From: Paenibacillus_AR mesotrionivorans
Lineage (GTDB): Bacteria; Bacillota; Bacilli; Paenibacillales; NBRC-103111
Reading direction: 5' to 3'
NCBI RefSeq assembly: GCF_046098205.1
Contig: NZ_JBJURJ010000019.1
Span: 62,001-126,000 of the forward strand
DNA length: 64,000 nt
Positions 9,509 through 17,761 of the stretch are shown in pieces. Each line of letters begins with the position of its first letter. The first letter of the stretch is position 1. Below the pieces are notes generated by a model. That model was not told the origin of the DNA. It was given only the letters and a program-made list of their open reading frames with translations, and did no database searches. Position numbers and translations under genes: made by a program.

Positions 9509-11248
9509 TCACATTTCCTTGACCGGGGGCTCCGCCAGCAAGGGGAGCAGAATCTCCGCCCGGGTTCCCCCTTCTTCGCGCTCTGTCAAAGCCACACTGT
9601 AGCCGTCCCCGAAATATCCGGCAATCCGTTCCTTGACATTGCGCAGTCCATAACCGCCAGTATGGCGTTTCATCGGGTTCTCTGCCCCCTGCTTCAGCCC
9701 GATGCCGTCATCCAAAAGGAGAATCTGAAGCGCCTCTTCCTGGCGGCTGATCCGGATTTGCACATTTCCCGTCAGCCTGGCATTAAAGCCGTGCACAATG
9801 GAATTTTCCACAAAGGGCTGCAGCGTCAGCTTGGGGATATACAGCTCCAGCACCTCTGGCGGAGCTTCTATGGAATAATCCAGCCCTTCCCCCCAACGGA
9901 GCTGCTGAATCTCCAGATAGCAGGTAATATGCTCCAGCTCCTTCTCCACGGTGATGAAGCTGTCCCCGTTGGACAGCCCGATGCGGAACATCTGTCCCAT
10001 CAGCTCCAGAATCCGGCTCAGCTCGTTTTGCCCTGCTTCAATAGCCATCCAGTTCAGCTGGTCCAGCATGTTATACAGGAAGTGGGGGTTGATGTTCGCC
10101 TGGAGGGCCTTGATCTCCGCCTTCCGCTGCTGCTCATACCGGCGCTGCAGGGATACATACAGCTCCTCAATCCGCTCATTCTGCTTCCGGTAGCCTGCAA
10201 ACAAATAGCCGAACTCATTCTGGTAATCGGAGGGCAGATTCACTTTTTTGCCCCCAAGGGAATAGGAAGTCATGGCTTGCACCAGGGTTTTGATGGGTTT
10301 GGTAAATTGTCTGCTCAGATAAAGGGTCAGCGCCAATACCAACAGCACCGCTGCAACACCGATGATGCTGATAGCCTCAGCCAGCCGGACGCTGCCGGAG
10401 GTGATCTGGCTCCAGGAGGTCATCTCCACCAAAGCCCAGTTGGAGTTGGCCAGCTTGGAATACACCAAGAGGGAATCCTTCATCCGGGAATTGCCTTTTA
10501 TATGAACATAACCGGATTGCTCCGTTTTCATATTGACCCATTGGCTAAGCTCCATCTGCTCCAGAGTTTTGCCAACCTTGAGGAACTCCTGGCCGTTCAT
10601 GTCCGTCATAATCCGGTTGGAGCCGCTGGTGTGCCCGGTAAGCAGGGTACGAATTTCATTGGCCTTCACATGAATGACCACCACGCCCACAAGCGCAGTA
10701 TCATTAAACAGGATTTTCCGTCCGAAGCTCAGCACCGGCACATTGCCCTGGAAGCTGGGAATTTCATGCTCCGCCGTCCACGCAGAATCACTTTTGTCCA
10801 GATATCTGGTCCAGCCCTCCTTGTCCAGCTCTCGGATATCCTGGAATTGGATGTAGCTGTTGGCTTCGTTCTTTAGCGGACGCTCCATATACAAATCGAT
10901 GCCTTGGATAATTGGAATGGAATAGGTCAGATTGGCAAGGGTATTCTGGACATTGACAATTTTGCGGTAACGGTCAAATTCGTCCTGATTGTTGCGGAGA
11001 AGCGCTATCATTTCGTTATCGCGTGAGGTGGACAGGGAGAGCTGCTCAATCATCACAAGCCGGGTGGTAATCTCGTTGTTCAGCTCATCCAACAGCTGCT
11101 GCTGATAGTGGGAGGTGGTGGCGACCAGGGTTTTGGATGAAATGTTGTAGCTGACATAGATGATGCAGGCCAGCACAACAATCATCAGAATGGAAAAGCT
11201 GCGGAAAAACAGGCTGTCGATGCGGAATTTCTTGAAGGGATTCGTCAT
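9509..11248 (-). CDS. YesM-like sensor histidine kinase
   Basis: 579 residues of the LytS/YesM class. TM1 at about 13-34, an extracellular sensing region (about 35-288), TM2 at about 291-311, a HAMP-like linker, then the His_kinase domain with H389 in NINPHFLYN. The ATPase domain follows, with LQPFVENSIVHG and the GIGLKN-type and GGYGLRN glycine motifs. It should autophosphorylate on sensing an external sugar or a loaded binding protein and pass phosphate to D55 of the regulator encoded 13 bp downstream. The gene is separated from the upstream permease gene by about 210 bp that contain two large hairpins. The ATG has GGGGAG 9 nt upstream. Confidence 0.93.
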   Translation of the reverse strand: MTNPFKKFRIDSLFFRSFSILMIVVLACIIYVSYNISSKTLVATTSHYQQQLLDELNNEITTRLVMIEQLSLSTSRDNEMIALLRNNQDEFDRYRKIVNVQNTLANLTYSIPIIQGIDLYMERPLKNEANSYIQFQDIRELDKEGWTRYLDKSDSAWTAEHEIPSFQGNVPVLSFGRKILFNDTALVGVVVIHVKANEIRTLLTGHTSGSNRIMTDMNGQEFLKVGKTLEQMELSQWVNMKTEQSGYVHIKGNSRMKDSLLVYSKLANSNWALVEMTSWSQITSGSVRLAEAISIIGVAAVLLVLALTLYLSRQFTKPIKTLVQAMTSYSLGGKKVNLPSDYQNEFGYLFAGYRKQNERIEELYVSLQRRYEQQRKAEIKALQANINPHFLYNMLDQLNWMAIEAGQNELSRILELMGQMFRIGLSNGDSFITVEKELEHITCYLEIQQLRWGEGLDYSIEAPPEVLELYIPKLTLQPFVENSIVHGFNARLTGNVQIRISRQEEALQILLLDDGIGLKQGAENPMKRHTGGYGLRNVKERIAGYFGDGYSVALTEREEGGTRAEILLPLLAEPPVKEM

Positions 11249-11281
11249 CCGGCAAGTCTCCCCAGATTATGATTCAAGAGC

Positions 11282-11371
11282 TGCGAGGAAATTAGTACCC
11301 GCTTTTGCTGATAAAATCTCCACGGTTTTGGGAGTTTTGTCAGCAAATTAGCGGTACTTTATTTCGTCGCA
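11282..11371. repeat. 90-bp imperfect inverted repeat (long hairpin)
   Basis: Arms 11282-11321 and 11331-11371 pair over about 40 bp with small bulges: TGCGA with TCGCA, AGTACC with GGTACT, TTTTGCTGA with TCAGCAAA, and CTCC with GGAG. There is no T run, so a simple terminator is unlikely. It lies between the permease and kinase genes of one apparent operon. Confidence 0.75.
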
Positions 11372-11387
11372 GTCTCTACGGTGCACG

Positions 11388-11429
11388 AAACGGTAAAGCT
11401 GCGAATGGGACTTCGTGGCTTTACCGTTT
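11388..11429. repeat. Second hairpin, perfect 12-bp arms
   Basis: AAACGGTAAAGC (11388-11399) pairs perfectly with GCTTTACCGTTT (11418-11429). An inner CGAA/TTCG pair continues the stem. It is adjacent to the 90-bp hairpin, and together they fill the permease-kinase gap. Attenuation or mRNA stabilisation is possible. Confidence 0.75.
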
Positions 11430-11462
11430 ATGGTTAACGTGGTTAACTTATCCAGGATTATC

Positions 11463-12305
11463 TTACCCTTTAATTCCCGTGGTGGCAATGCCCTCCACAA
11501 AATAACGCTGCAGGAACATAAAGACTATTGTGGCCGGCATAATGGAGACCAGAGACATGGCCAAAAGCTGCCCCCACTGTTGTGCGGATTGGGCGTCGTT
11601 AATCATCCGCAGGGCCAGTCCCACTGTATATTTGTCCACGGAGTTCAGGTACAGGAGATGTCCGAGGAAATCATCCCAGTTCCACAGGAAGCAGAAGATC
11701 AGCACCGATACAATAGCCGGTTTGGTTAGCGGCATCACCACCCGCCAATAAATGCCGAACCAGGAGCAGCCGTCAATTTTGGCGGATTCATCCAGGTCCT
11801 TGGGGATCCCCCGGATAAACTGGATCAGGAGGAATACGAAGAAGGTTCCACCTGTACCCGCCGCCACCAGATGGGGAATGACGAAGGGAAGATACGTATT
11901 GACCCAGCCCAGCTGATGGAACATGGCGTACTGGGGAATAATGAGCACCTGCCCCGGCATCATCAGCGTCATCATCAGGATGGAGAACCAGAACTTCTTC
12001 AGGGGAAAATCCAGTCTGGCAAAGCCAAAAGCCACCAGAGTGGTGGACAGCAGGGTCGCCAGCAGCACCATCGCTTCCAAGCCGAAGGTGTTCAGATAAA
12101 AGTCGGTGAAGGAATGTCCGGGAACGGAATTCCATCCGTCGGTAAAATTGCTCCACTTGGGTATCGAGGGGAAAATCCCCGGGGAACCCAGCTCCTCATT
12201 GGATTTCAGCGAGGCCCCAACCCACCATACTAAGGGATACACCATAATGGCACTGAATACAATCATGAGGGTATGCCGGATGACAGAATGCCATGTTTTG
12301 TTCAT
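11463..12305 (-). CDS. ABC sugar transporter permease, MalG/UgpE type
   Basis: 280 residues, six predicted membrane helices. The conserved cytoplasmic loop that contacts the ATPase is present (ESAKIDGCSWFGIYWRVVMP), and the C-terminus ends in GIATTGIKG as usual for this family. The start is the ATG at 12305, with GGGAGG 8 nt upstream. Its ATG overlaps the TGA of the upstream permease gene (ATGA), so the two are translationally coupled. It forms the membrane channel with that permease and serves the lipoprotein at 16041-17381. No ATPase gene lies nearby, so a shared MsmX-like ATPase encoded elsewhere is expected. Confidence 0.93.
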   Translation of the reverse strand: MNKTWHSVIRHTLMIVFSAIMVYPLVWWVGASLKSNEELGSPGIFPSIPKWSNFTDGWNSVPGHSFTDFYLNTFGLEAMVLLATLLSTTLVAFGFARLDFPLKKFWFSILMMTLMMPGQVLIIPQYAMFHQLGWVNTYLPFVIPHLVAAGTGGTFFVFLLIQFIRGIPKDLDESAKIDGCSWFGIYWRVVMPLTKPAIVSVLIFCFLWNWDDFLGHLLYLNSVDKYTVGLALRMINDAQSAQQWGQLLAMSLVSIMPATIVFMFLQRYFVEGIATTGIKG

Positions 12306-13258
12306 TTGGACTTCCTCCCTGTTTCCGTTTCGTAGAAGACCCAATACCTGGAGGTTCCTGCAATGATAACAGCCACTACCACGATCATCGCTAGCATCAC
12401 CCATGCCAGAGCGGACGCATAACCCAGCTGATAACGGCTGAAGGCGCGTTCATACAGATACAGCGCATAGACGTAGGTGGAGTTCATAGGCCCGCCATTG
12501 GTAATCACGAAGGCCGAGGTGAACATCTGGAAGGAGTTGATGACACCCATAATCAAATTGAAGTAAATAATCGGCGACAGCATGGGCAGGGTAATCTTGA
12601 AAAACTGGGTAAGCTTATTGGCGCCATCCACGGACGAAGCCTCATATAAGTCGTTGGGGATCTGCTTCAGTCCGGCCAAAAAAATCACCATCGCGGAGCC
12701 GAATTGCCACACCGTCAAAAGGATCAGCGTCCATAACGCCGTGCCGGGGCTGGTGATCCATCCCCTCCCCTGAATGCCGAAGGTGCCCAGAATCTCGTTA
12801 AAAATCCCGTCTACTCCGAAGATATTGCGCCACAGAATGGAAACGGCAATGCTTCCGCCGATGAGCGAGGGGAAATAAATCGCCGTGCGGTATACAGACA
12901 ATCCCCGGATGGCCTTGTTGAGAACCACCGCAACCAATAAGGCAGCCACCAGCTTCAGGGGCACCGATGCCAGCACATATTGGAAGGTGACCCGGACGGA
13001 GGTGGTGAACCGGGTATCATCCGTGAATATCCGGGTATAGTTGTCTACACCCACCCACTTCATCGGCTCCAGCAGCGTGTAATTGGTAAAGGAATAATAT
13101 AGAGACAGGAACATGGGATACGCCGTCAAACCCAGGAAACCGATGAGCCAGGGGGCAATAAACAGGTACCCGGCCACTGGCGCCTCCCAGCGGTTCAGAA
13201 ATCTGCGTTTCTTCTTGACAGCAGCGGCGTTGGCGGCTGTGGCTGTAGATTGGTTCAA
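12302..13258 (-). CDS. ABC sugar transporter permease, MalF/UgpA type
   Basis: 318 residues with a positively charged N-terminus (VKKKRRFLNRWE), six predicted helices and the EAA-type loop (EASSVDGANKLTQFFKITLP). The start is TTG at 13258, supported by AGAGGTGAT 7 nt upstream; no better ATG is available. It is first in a permease pair whose partner overlaps by 4 bp. It is preceded by its own system 1 promoter at 13305-13370, so transport can be induced separately from the upstream six-hairpin-type gene. Confidence 0.92.
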   Translation of the reverse strand: MNQSTATAANAAAVKKKRRFLNRWEAPVAGYLFIAPWLIGFLGLTAYPMFLSLYYSFTNYTLLEPMKWVGVDNYTRIFTDDTRFTTSVRVTFQYVLASVPLKLVAALLVAVVLNKAIRGLSVYRTAIYFPSLIGGSIAVSILWRNIFGVDGIFNEILGTFGIQGRGWITSPGTALWTLILLTVWQFGSAMVIFLAGLKQIPNDLYEASSVDGANKLTQFFKITLPMLSPIIYFNLIMGVINSFQMFTSAFVITNGGPMNSTYVYALYLYERAFSRYQLGYASALAWVMLAMIVVVAVIIAGTSRYWVFYETETGRKSK

Positions 13259-13304
13259 GCAAGATCACCTCTGCACTTTCCTCAAAATCTTGTTTTATAG
13301 CTTC

Positions 13305-13370
13305 ATTATATAAACCCCTCCTCCCGTCCTAAAGTAGGCAAATCATCGAATTATTTCACTATTTAACGAA
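13305..13370 (-). promoter_or_regulatory. System 1 promoter/operator for the permease genes
   Basis: Minus strand: TTCG half-sites at 13367-13370 and 13347-13350 (20 bp apart), proximal box TCGATGAT (13342-13349), 31 nt spacer rich in G before the -10, then TATAAT (13305-13310). Spacing is identical to the copies before the GH30-like gene and the binding protein gene. Confidence 0.6.
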
Positions 13371-13401
13371 AAAAAAGAAAGAGCGGCCGCAGCCGTCCCT
13401 T
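13369..13401 (-). terminator. Probable terminator of the six-hairpin-type gene
   Basis: On the minus strand AAGGGACGGC can pair with GCCGCTCTTT (two wobbles, one mismatch) and is followed by CTTTTTTTT. It ends where the permease operator begins. Confidence 0.5.
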
Positions 13402-13440
13402 CCTTTTGCGAATCAGGCCTAAATCAGGCGTCCGGTCTCA

Positions 13441-15432
13441 TCACCGATCATGCTTTTCCGATCCCCGCTCCCAATAATCGCCTGCCAGGCTTTCAATAAT
13501 GCAGCCGCTGGCCCACGGCATCAGGGCGAACCAGGTGCTGGCGGGAGAGCCGTCGGCGTAGGTTTCCGTTACCAGCCCTTCAGAATGGCAGAACCGTTCG
13601 GACATCCAGCCTTTTTTGCCGTAATCAAATTCCATATCATACCGGTTATAGGTTTGGCAGCCCCAAGCAGCGGTATCCAGCATCCGGTCCCGGACGTAAG
13701 CATCACCGGTCTGCTCCGCATAATACAGCATCTCGTCCACCACATTGCTGGACATGGGATGAATATGGGGGTTGGCGGTGGAGGTGACGCTTCCTCCGCA
13801 GCTGGACCACCCAAGTGTGCTTAATGGCGGCACCTTCACCGGGGAGTTGTAGCAGAATTTGAAGGTAAACTCGTACTCCAAGGCAGCCCGCATATGCTCT
13901 AGATACACCGGCTCACCGGTTATGGCATGAAGATAACGCAGCGCCTTGATGTACGCCAGAATCCCCTCCGAATCCACTGCCTTGTCGGCATCCAACGGGG
14001 CTCCGTAGCATTCCATCCGTCTTACATAGGCATGATAATAATGCGCCTCGCTTTGCTTCAGGCTGTCCAGGTGAGTTCTGTCGCCGGTGAGCCAGCTCCA
14101 GTACGCTATAGCTGCCATTGCCCAGGTGCCGCAGAAGGCATCATACTCCAGACCGGCTCCGGTTTTTTCGGACAGAATATAGGGATATTCATGATCCGCA
14201 TTCTGAGTGCCCTCAAGCCGCTGGAGCACCCGGGTGGCGAACACCAGCCAGTTCTCATGAACGATCCCCGCAAACCGCTGCTCGTATTCATATGCCTTGA
14301 GAAGGTAATACATAGCCTGTCCAGCCAGATATGAGGTATGGCCCGGTGTGTGCATGCCGTCAAACCACCAGCCGTGGTTGGACCATTGGCCGTTGCTGTA
14401 CGTTTCGAAGGGCAGCCCTGTGGCGGGGTTCAGGGAATGCTCCACCACTTCTTCAATAAAGGCCAGCGCCTGGCGCCGCATTGGCTCCTGCCCGAGCCTG
14501 TGGGATGCCATCAGAAGGGGAACGGCCACGGACACCCCATTGGTCCAGGTAAGAGAAAAGATCTTGTTGTACCGGTACCCGCCGGGAGCTGCTTCATCCT
14601 CAATGACAAAGCCCGAATAGCTTTTTTCCCCAGGCAGCCAGGCGTATTGATGCACCGCCCCCGCCAGATCGGCAACTGCTGTTTCCGGCTCCGCCCCCTG
14701 ACGCGGGTTTTGGTGGTACAGGTAATAAATGTTCTGAAGAGCAGCATTTACGCCCAATTCGGATTCCGCCCCATACGCGTACAGCAGCATACCAAAGGTT
14801 ACAGCTTCACCCGGCTCCAGCTCGAAGCAATTGTCAGCAAGAGGTGCACGTTCCTTAACCAGTGTTGCCTTGATGAACAGCCAAGGGGCATTTTCGTAGC
14901 CAAGAGTATAACCCACCGTACCTTTGGCGATGGAGCAGCTGTAACCCCCGTACTGGTAAAAATCCCCCTCTTCATCGGGCCTCCACTGCCGTATTGCGCC
15001 TTCACTGCGGATAAAATACGGGCTGGCGCAAAGTCCGTAGACCATACCGTTGTCATAGGCAAAAGCCGCCGGATGGGAAAGTCGGTCGCTTCGCACCATC
15101 CACCAGGGGGAAGCCGGACGGGGCGGATTTCCTTCACGCAGACGCGGGAACTCCTTGGGCACATTCAGAGGTGCCTCCCCGCGGTTTGTTCCATACATGA
15201 AGGCAGGCAGGAAAAAACGGGGGCTGGTTTTGGCAAAGGGCAGCTCCACATGAATGACCCCTGCCCAAGCAGTACCTTCCTCATTCCGGATCGTAATGTC
15301 TGCGCGGTACGGGTCCCGGGGTCCTCCTGTGCCTCCCGAAATATGAATGGACGGACTTAATCCATGACCGGTTAGCCCGGTGTATTCCGAATGGTCCTGC
15401 CCTAGGCTTCTTGCTGTGAGAATCAAGTCCAT
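13441..15432 (-). CDS. Unrecognised carbohydrate-active enzyme candidate, six-hairpin type (663 aa)
   Basis: I do not recognise the family. The first about 270 residues look like a beta-sandwich (HISGG, RADITIRNEEG, HVELPFAKTSPRFFLPAF). The rest looks like an (alpha/alpha)6 barrel, with repeated paired helices and aromatic/acidic clusters: HGWWFDGMHTPGHTSYLAGQ near 360, GTWAMAAIAYWSWL, NPHIHPMSSNVVDEMLYY near 557 and MSERFCHSEGL. This two-domain plan is shared by several glycoside hydrolase and lyase families. There is no signal peptide, so it probably acts in the cytoplasm on imported oligosaccharides. The ATG at 15432 is chosen because GGAGG lies 5 nt upstream; an ATG seven codons earlier lacks a ribosome site. 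It sits between the binding protein and permeases of one transporter. Confidence 0.75.
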   Translation of the reverse strand: MDLILTARSLGQDHSEYTGLTGHGLSPSIHISGGTGGPRDPYRADITIRNEEGTAWAGVIHVELPFAKTSPRFFLPAFMYGTNRGEAPLNVPKEFPRLREGNPPRPASPWWMVRSDRLSHPAAFAYDNGMVYGLCASPYFIRSEGAIRQWRPDEEGDFYQYGGYSCSIAKGTVGYTLGYENAPWLFIKATLVKERAPLADNCFELEPGEAVTFGMLLYAYGAESELGVNAALQNIYYLYHQNPRQGAEPETAVADLAGAVHQYAWLPGEKSYSGFVIEDEAAPGGYRYNKIFSLTWTNGVSVAVPLLMASHRLGQEPMRRQALAFIEEVVEHSLNPATGLPFETYSNGQWSNHGWWFDGMHTPGHTSYLAGQAMYYLLKAYEYEQRFAGIVHENWLVFATRVLQRLEGTQNADHEYPYILSEKTGAGLEYDAFCGTWAMAAIAYWSWLTGDRTHLDSLKQSEAHYYHAYVRRMECYGAPLDADKAVDSEGILAYIKALRYLHAITGEPVYLEHMRAALEYEFTFKFCYNSPVKVPPLSTLGWSSCGGSVTSTANPHIHPMSSNVVDEMLYYAEQTGDAYVRDRMLDTAAWGCQTYNRYDMEFDYGKKGWMSERFCHSEGLVTETYADGSPASTWFALMPWASGCIIESLAGDYWERGSEKHDR

Positions 15433-15554
15433 AATAACCTCCAATGTTGCCATCCACTTTTCTCAATGGTAAAATAAATTCATTTTAGAATAGGCTAATG
15501 CTATTTTCATTGCGTTTCTTGCAGTTATTATTGCGTGAACGGATATGGAGGGCC

Positions 15555-15985
15555 ATGTTGAGCGGCCATCATGATTTTCTGTACGATCCTATCGGCCGGG
15601 AGCTTCTTTATCTTCACCGGGTCACCACCTGCAATCAGGGAACCTTTTACCACCGGCATAATGCTTACGAGATTTATTTTTTTCTCCGCGGGAATATCCA
15701 TTTCTATGTGGAGAATCAATGCTACCGTCTCACCCCCGGCGATCTCCTTATCCTGACCCCTGAGGAAATGCACCGCTCCTACAATCTGGACGCTCCTATA
15801 TTCTGGACAGGCGGGTGGCGCTGGCCAAAACCTGTCTGAGCGAAGGACTAAGCCTGTCGGAGACATGTTATCAATCTGGCTTTGCCGATTATTCCAATTT
15901 CATCCGCAGCTTCACCAAGCTTGCCGGGACGTCTCCCGGCAAATATGCCAGGAAAATGAAGGGACAAGAGGGAGAACCGCATTAA
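15555..15985 (+). pseudogene. AraC-family regulator remnant with internal deletion
   Basis: The first frame encodes an AraC sugar-sensing cupin domain (GTFYHRHNAYEIYFFL, NQCYRLTPGDLLILTPEEMH) and runs into a stop at 15837-15839. From about 15800 the next frame encodes the last part of an AraC DNA-binding domain (SETCYQSGFADYSNFIRSF, AGTSPGKY) and ends at 15985. The central about 130-150 residues, including the first helix-turn-helix, are missing, and the frame is shifted at the junction. It is read against the flanking genes, between a binding protein and an enzyme gene. A working regulator is not expected. The two halves are clear; the exact breakpoint is not. Confidence 0.85.
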
Positions 15986-16007
15986 AACCGTCTGCAGTAA
16001 ACAAACC

Positions 16008-16032
16008 GCCGGAGCGAAAAACCCGCTCCGGC
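16008..16032. terminator. Bidirectional terminator
   Basis: GCCGGAGCG pairs perfectly with CGCTCCGGC around a 7-nt loop, with T-rich sequence on both sides. It separates the AraC remnant from the convergent binding protein gene. Confidence 0.75.
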
Positions 16033-16040
16033 GCTTCTGT

Positions 16041-17381
16041 TTATTTTTCGTATGATTTGGATGCGGATTTCAGCTGGTCAAAGGCTTGCTCCGGCGTGAT
16101 CTTGCCGAAGGTCAGCTGGTCGCCAACCAGAGTCCAATCCTTGTCGATAAAGTTGGTCCAGCCGCTGGTGGAATCCCAGGTTTGGCCGTCTTTTTCCGTT
16201 GCCCGGAGAAGTCCCAGGCCAATTTTGTCCGCATCGCCCAGGTTGGACTCCAGCAGGCTGGCCATTTCCTTGTTCGCGGGCAGACCGCGGACAGTAGTCA
16301 GGATCTTGGCTGCTTCGGGATCATTCACAAACCAGTTGACGAACTTTTTCGCTTCCTCCTGCTTTTTGGAGCTTGCCGTAACCGCCAGATACATGGAAGG
16401 CTTCAGCCAGCCGCCTGCCTCAGTGGAACGAGGCATGGTGGTCAGTGCATACGCGCCTTTCTTCAGGCTGTCATAGGTGGCATAACCGCTGGAGAAGCAG
16501 TAACGTACCAGCACCTTGCCGTTCACCAGCAGGTCCAGCTTGGGATCATTCTCCTTATCCGATGCATTCACATCGGCCGGGGGAACCAGCCCATCCTTGC
16601 GCAGCTCCTCGAATTTCTTGGTCCATTCCAGGAATGTAGCCTGATCCACATGGAACTTGCCGTCGGTGGAGACTACCGGACCCTTACCTTTGGCGTATTG
16701 GTAAGCGGAATAGACGAAATAGTTGCCGCCGTAATCCTTGGTGAAGTAGGTGCCGCTGGGCAGCTTGGCTTTGGAATCCTTGGCCAGGGCGAAGAAATCA
16801 TCCCAGGACCAGCCGTTGGCCGGGTTCTTGATGGCCAGCTTATCCATGGCCGCTTTGTCGTAGATCATCCCGAAGGCAACCGATCCAAGCGGAATCCCGT
16901 ATTGTTTGCCTCCGGCCTGTCCCCCTGCCATCAGCTTGGGGTCAAACTTGCTTACATCCACCGCCGGAGTCAGCTCCGCCAGCTGCTTGCGTGCGGCCCA
17001 GTCGGGGGTCCAGCCTGGATCAAGCTGAACAATGTCGGGGGCATTATTGGCAGCCGCCTGGGTGGACAGCTTATCCAGATAACCGTCCATACCCGAATAT
17101 TCCGGCTCGAAGGTCACATTGGGGTTGTTTTTGGTATACAGCTCAAGTGCCTTCAAGGTGGCATCATGGCGGTTCTGGGCGCCCCACCACATAATTCTCA
17201 GCTTTACCGGCTGGGCCGAAGCCGTTGGCGCAGCGGTTGCGGTTGCGGCTGCCGATGCCGCAGCGGTTGGTGCTGCGCTGCTTGCAGCATTTTTGTCATC
17301 GGTTCCGCCGCAGCCAACCAGCGTTCCCGCCAAGGCGGCTGTTGAAGCCAGCACAGCCAGAGAGCGCTTCCATCCATTCAT
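16041..17381 (-). CDS. Sugar-binding lipoprotein of the system 1 transporter
   Basis: 446 residues. A lipoprotein signal peptide ends at LVGC with C24 as the modified cysteine, followed by an Ala/Thr-rich linker (about 28-58) and a family 1 extracellular binding protein fold. Family signatures include DIVQLDPGWTPDW, PLGSVAFGMIYDKAAM, NGWSWDDFF and LAVTASSKKQEEAKKFVNWF. It catches oligosaccharides outside the membrane for the permeases at 11463-13258. The ATG has GGAGGGG 6 nt upstream. Its promoter carries the same operator and spacing as those of the permease and GH30-like genes. Confidence 0.92.
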   Translation of the reverse strand: MNGWKRSLAVLASTAALAGTLVGCGGTDDKNAASSAAPTAAASAAATATAAPTASAQPVKLRIMWWGAQNRHDATLKALELYTKNNPNVTFEPEYSGMDGYLDKLSTQAAANNAPDIVQLDPGWTPDWAARKQLAELTPAVDVSKFDPKLMAGGQAGGKQYGIPLGSVAFGMIYDKAAMDKLAIKNPANGWSWDDFFALAKDSKAKLPSGTYFTKDYGGNYFVYSAYQYAKGKGPVVSTDGKFHVDQATFLEWTKKFEELRKDGLVPPADVNASDKENDPKLDLLVNGKVLVRYCFSSGYATYDSLKKGAYALTTMPRSTEAGGWLKPSMYLAVTASSKKQEEAKKFVNWFVNDPEAAKILTTVRGLPANKEMASLLESNLGDADKIGLGLLRATEKDGQTWDSTSGWTNFIDKDWTLVGDQLTFGKITPEQAFDQLKSASKSYEK

Positions 17382-17422
17382 TTTTACCCCTCCAGATATT
17401 TTTAATGGCCTTTCTTGATCCT

Positions 17423-17488
17423 ATAGTACCAACTCCTCCCAGTAATTCATATAAGAGAGATGCACGATTTGTTTTAAAATCCCCCGAA
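17423..17488 (-). promoter_or_regulatory. System 1 promoter/operator for the binding protein gene
   Basis: Minus strand: TTCG (17485-17488) and ATCG (17465-17468) half-sites 20 bp apart, TCGTGCAT box (17460-17467), 31 nt, TACTAT as -10 (17423-17428). The sequence between the half-sites (GATTTTAAAAC) also resembles that before the GH30-like gene (TATTTTATAAT). Confidence 0.6.
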
Positions 17489-17529
17489 AAAGCCCCCGTC
17501 CCCATCCATACAGTAGAAGCTCTCCGGGG

Positions 17530-17720
17530 GGGCCGGCTTTTGGAGGGGGCATATAGGGCGGGGGTATAGGCCGCTACATAAGAGTACATAGGCGGTACAT
17601 TGGACGGGCGGGGGAATAGGCGGGAGCATATGAGTACATAGGCGGGGACTTAAGGCAGTTACATAAGAGTAAATTAGGCGGGACATTGGGCGGGCGCATA
17701 TGAGCGTCCATAGCGGAAGG
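17530..17720. repeat. G-rich degenerate direct repeats
   Basis: CATAWGAG followed by AGGCGG or a close variant recurs at 17577, 17627, 17662 and 17697 (steps of 50, 35 and 35), within sequence rich in GGGCGGG. No ORF of interest spans it. The function is unknown. Confidence 0.6.
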
Positions 17721-17761
17721 TGAAATTCTCCTATTGCAGGAAGTATAGGGAAATTCCAGAT

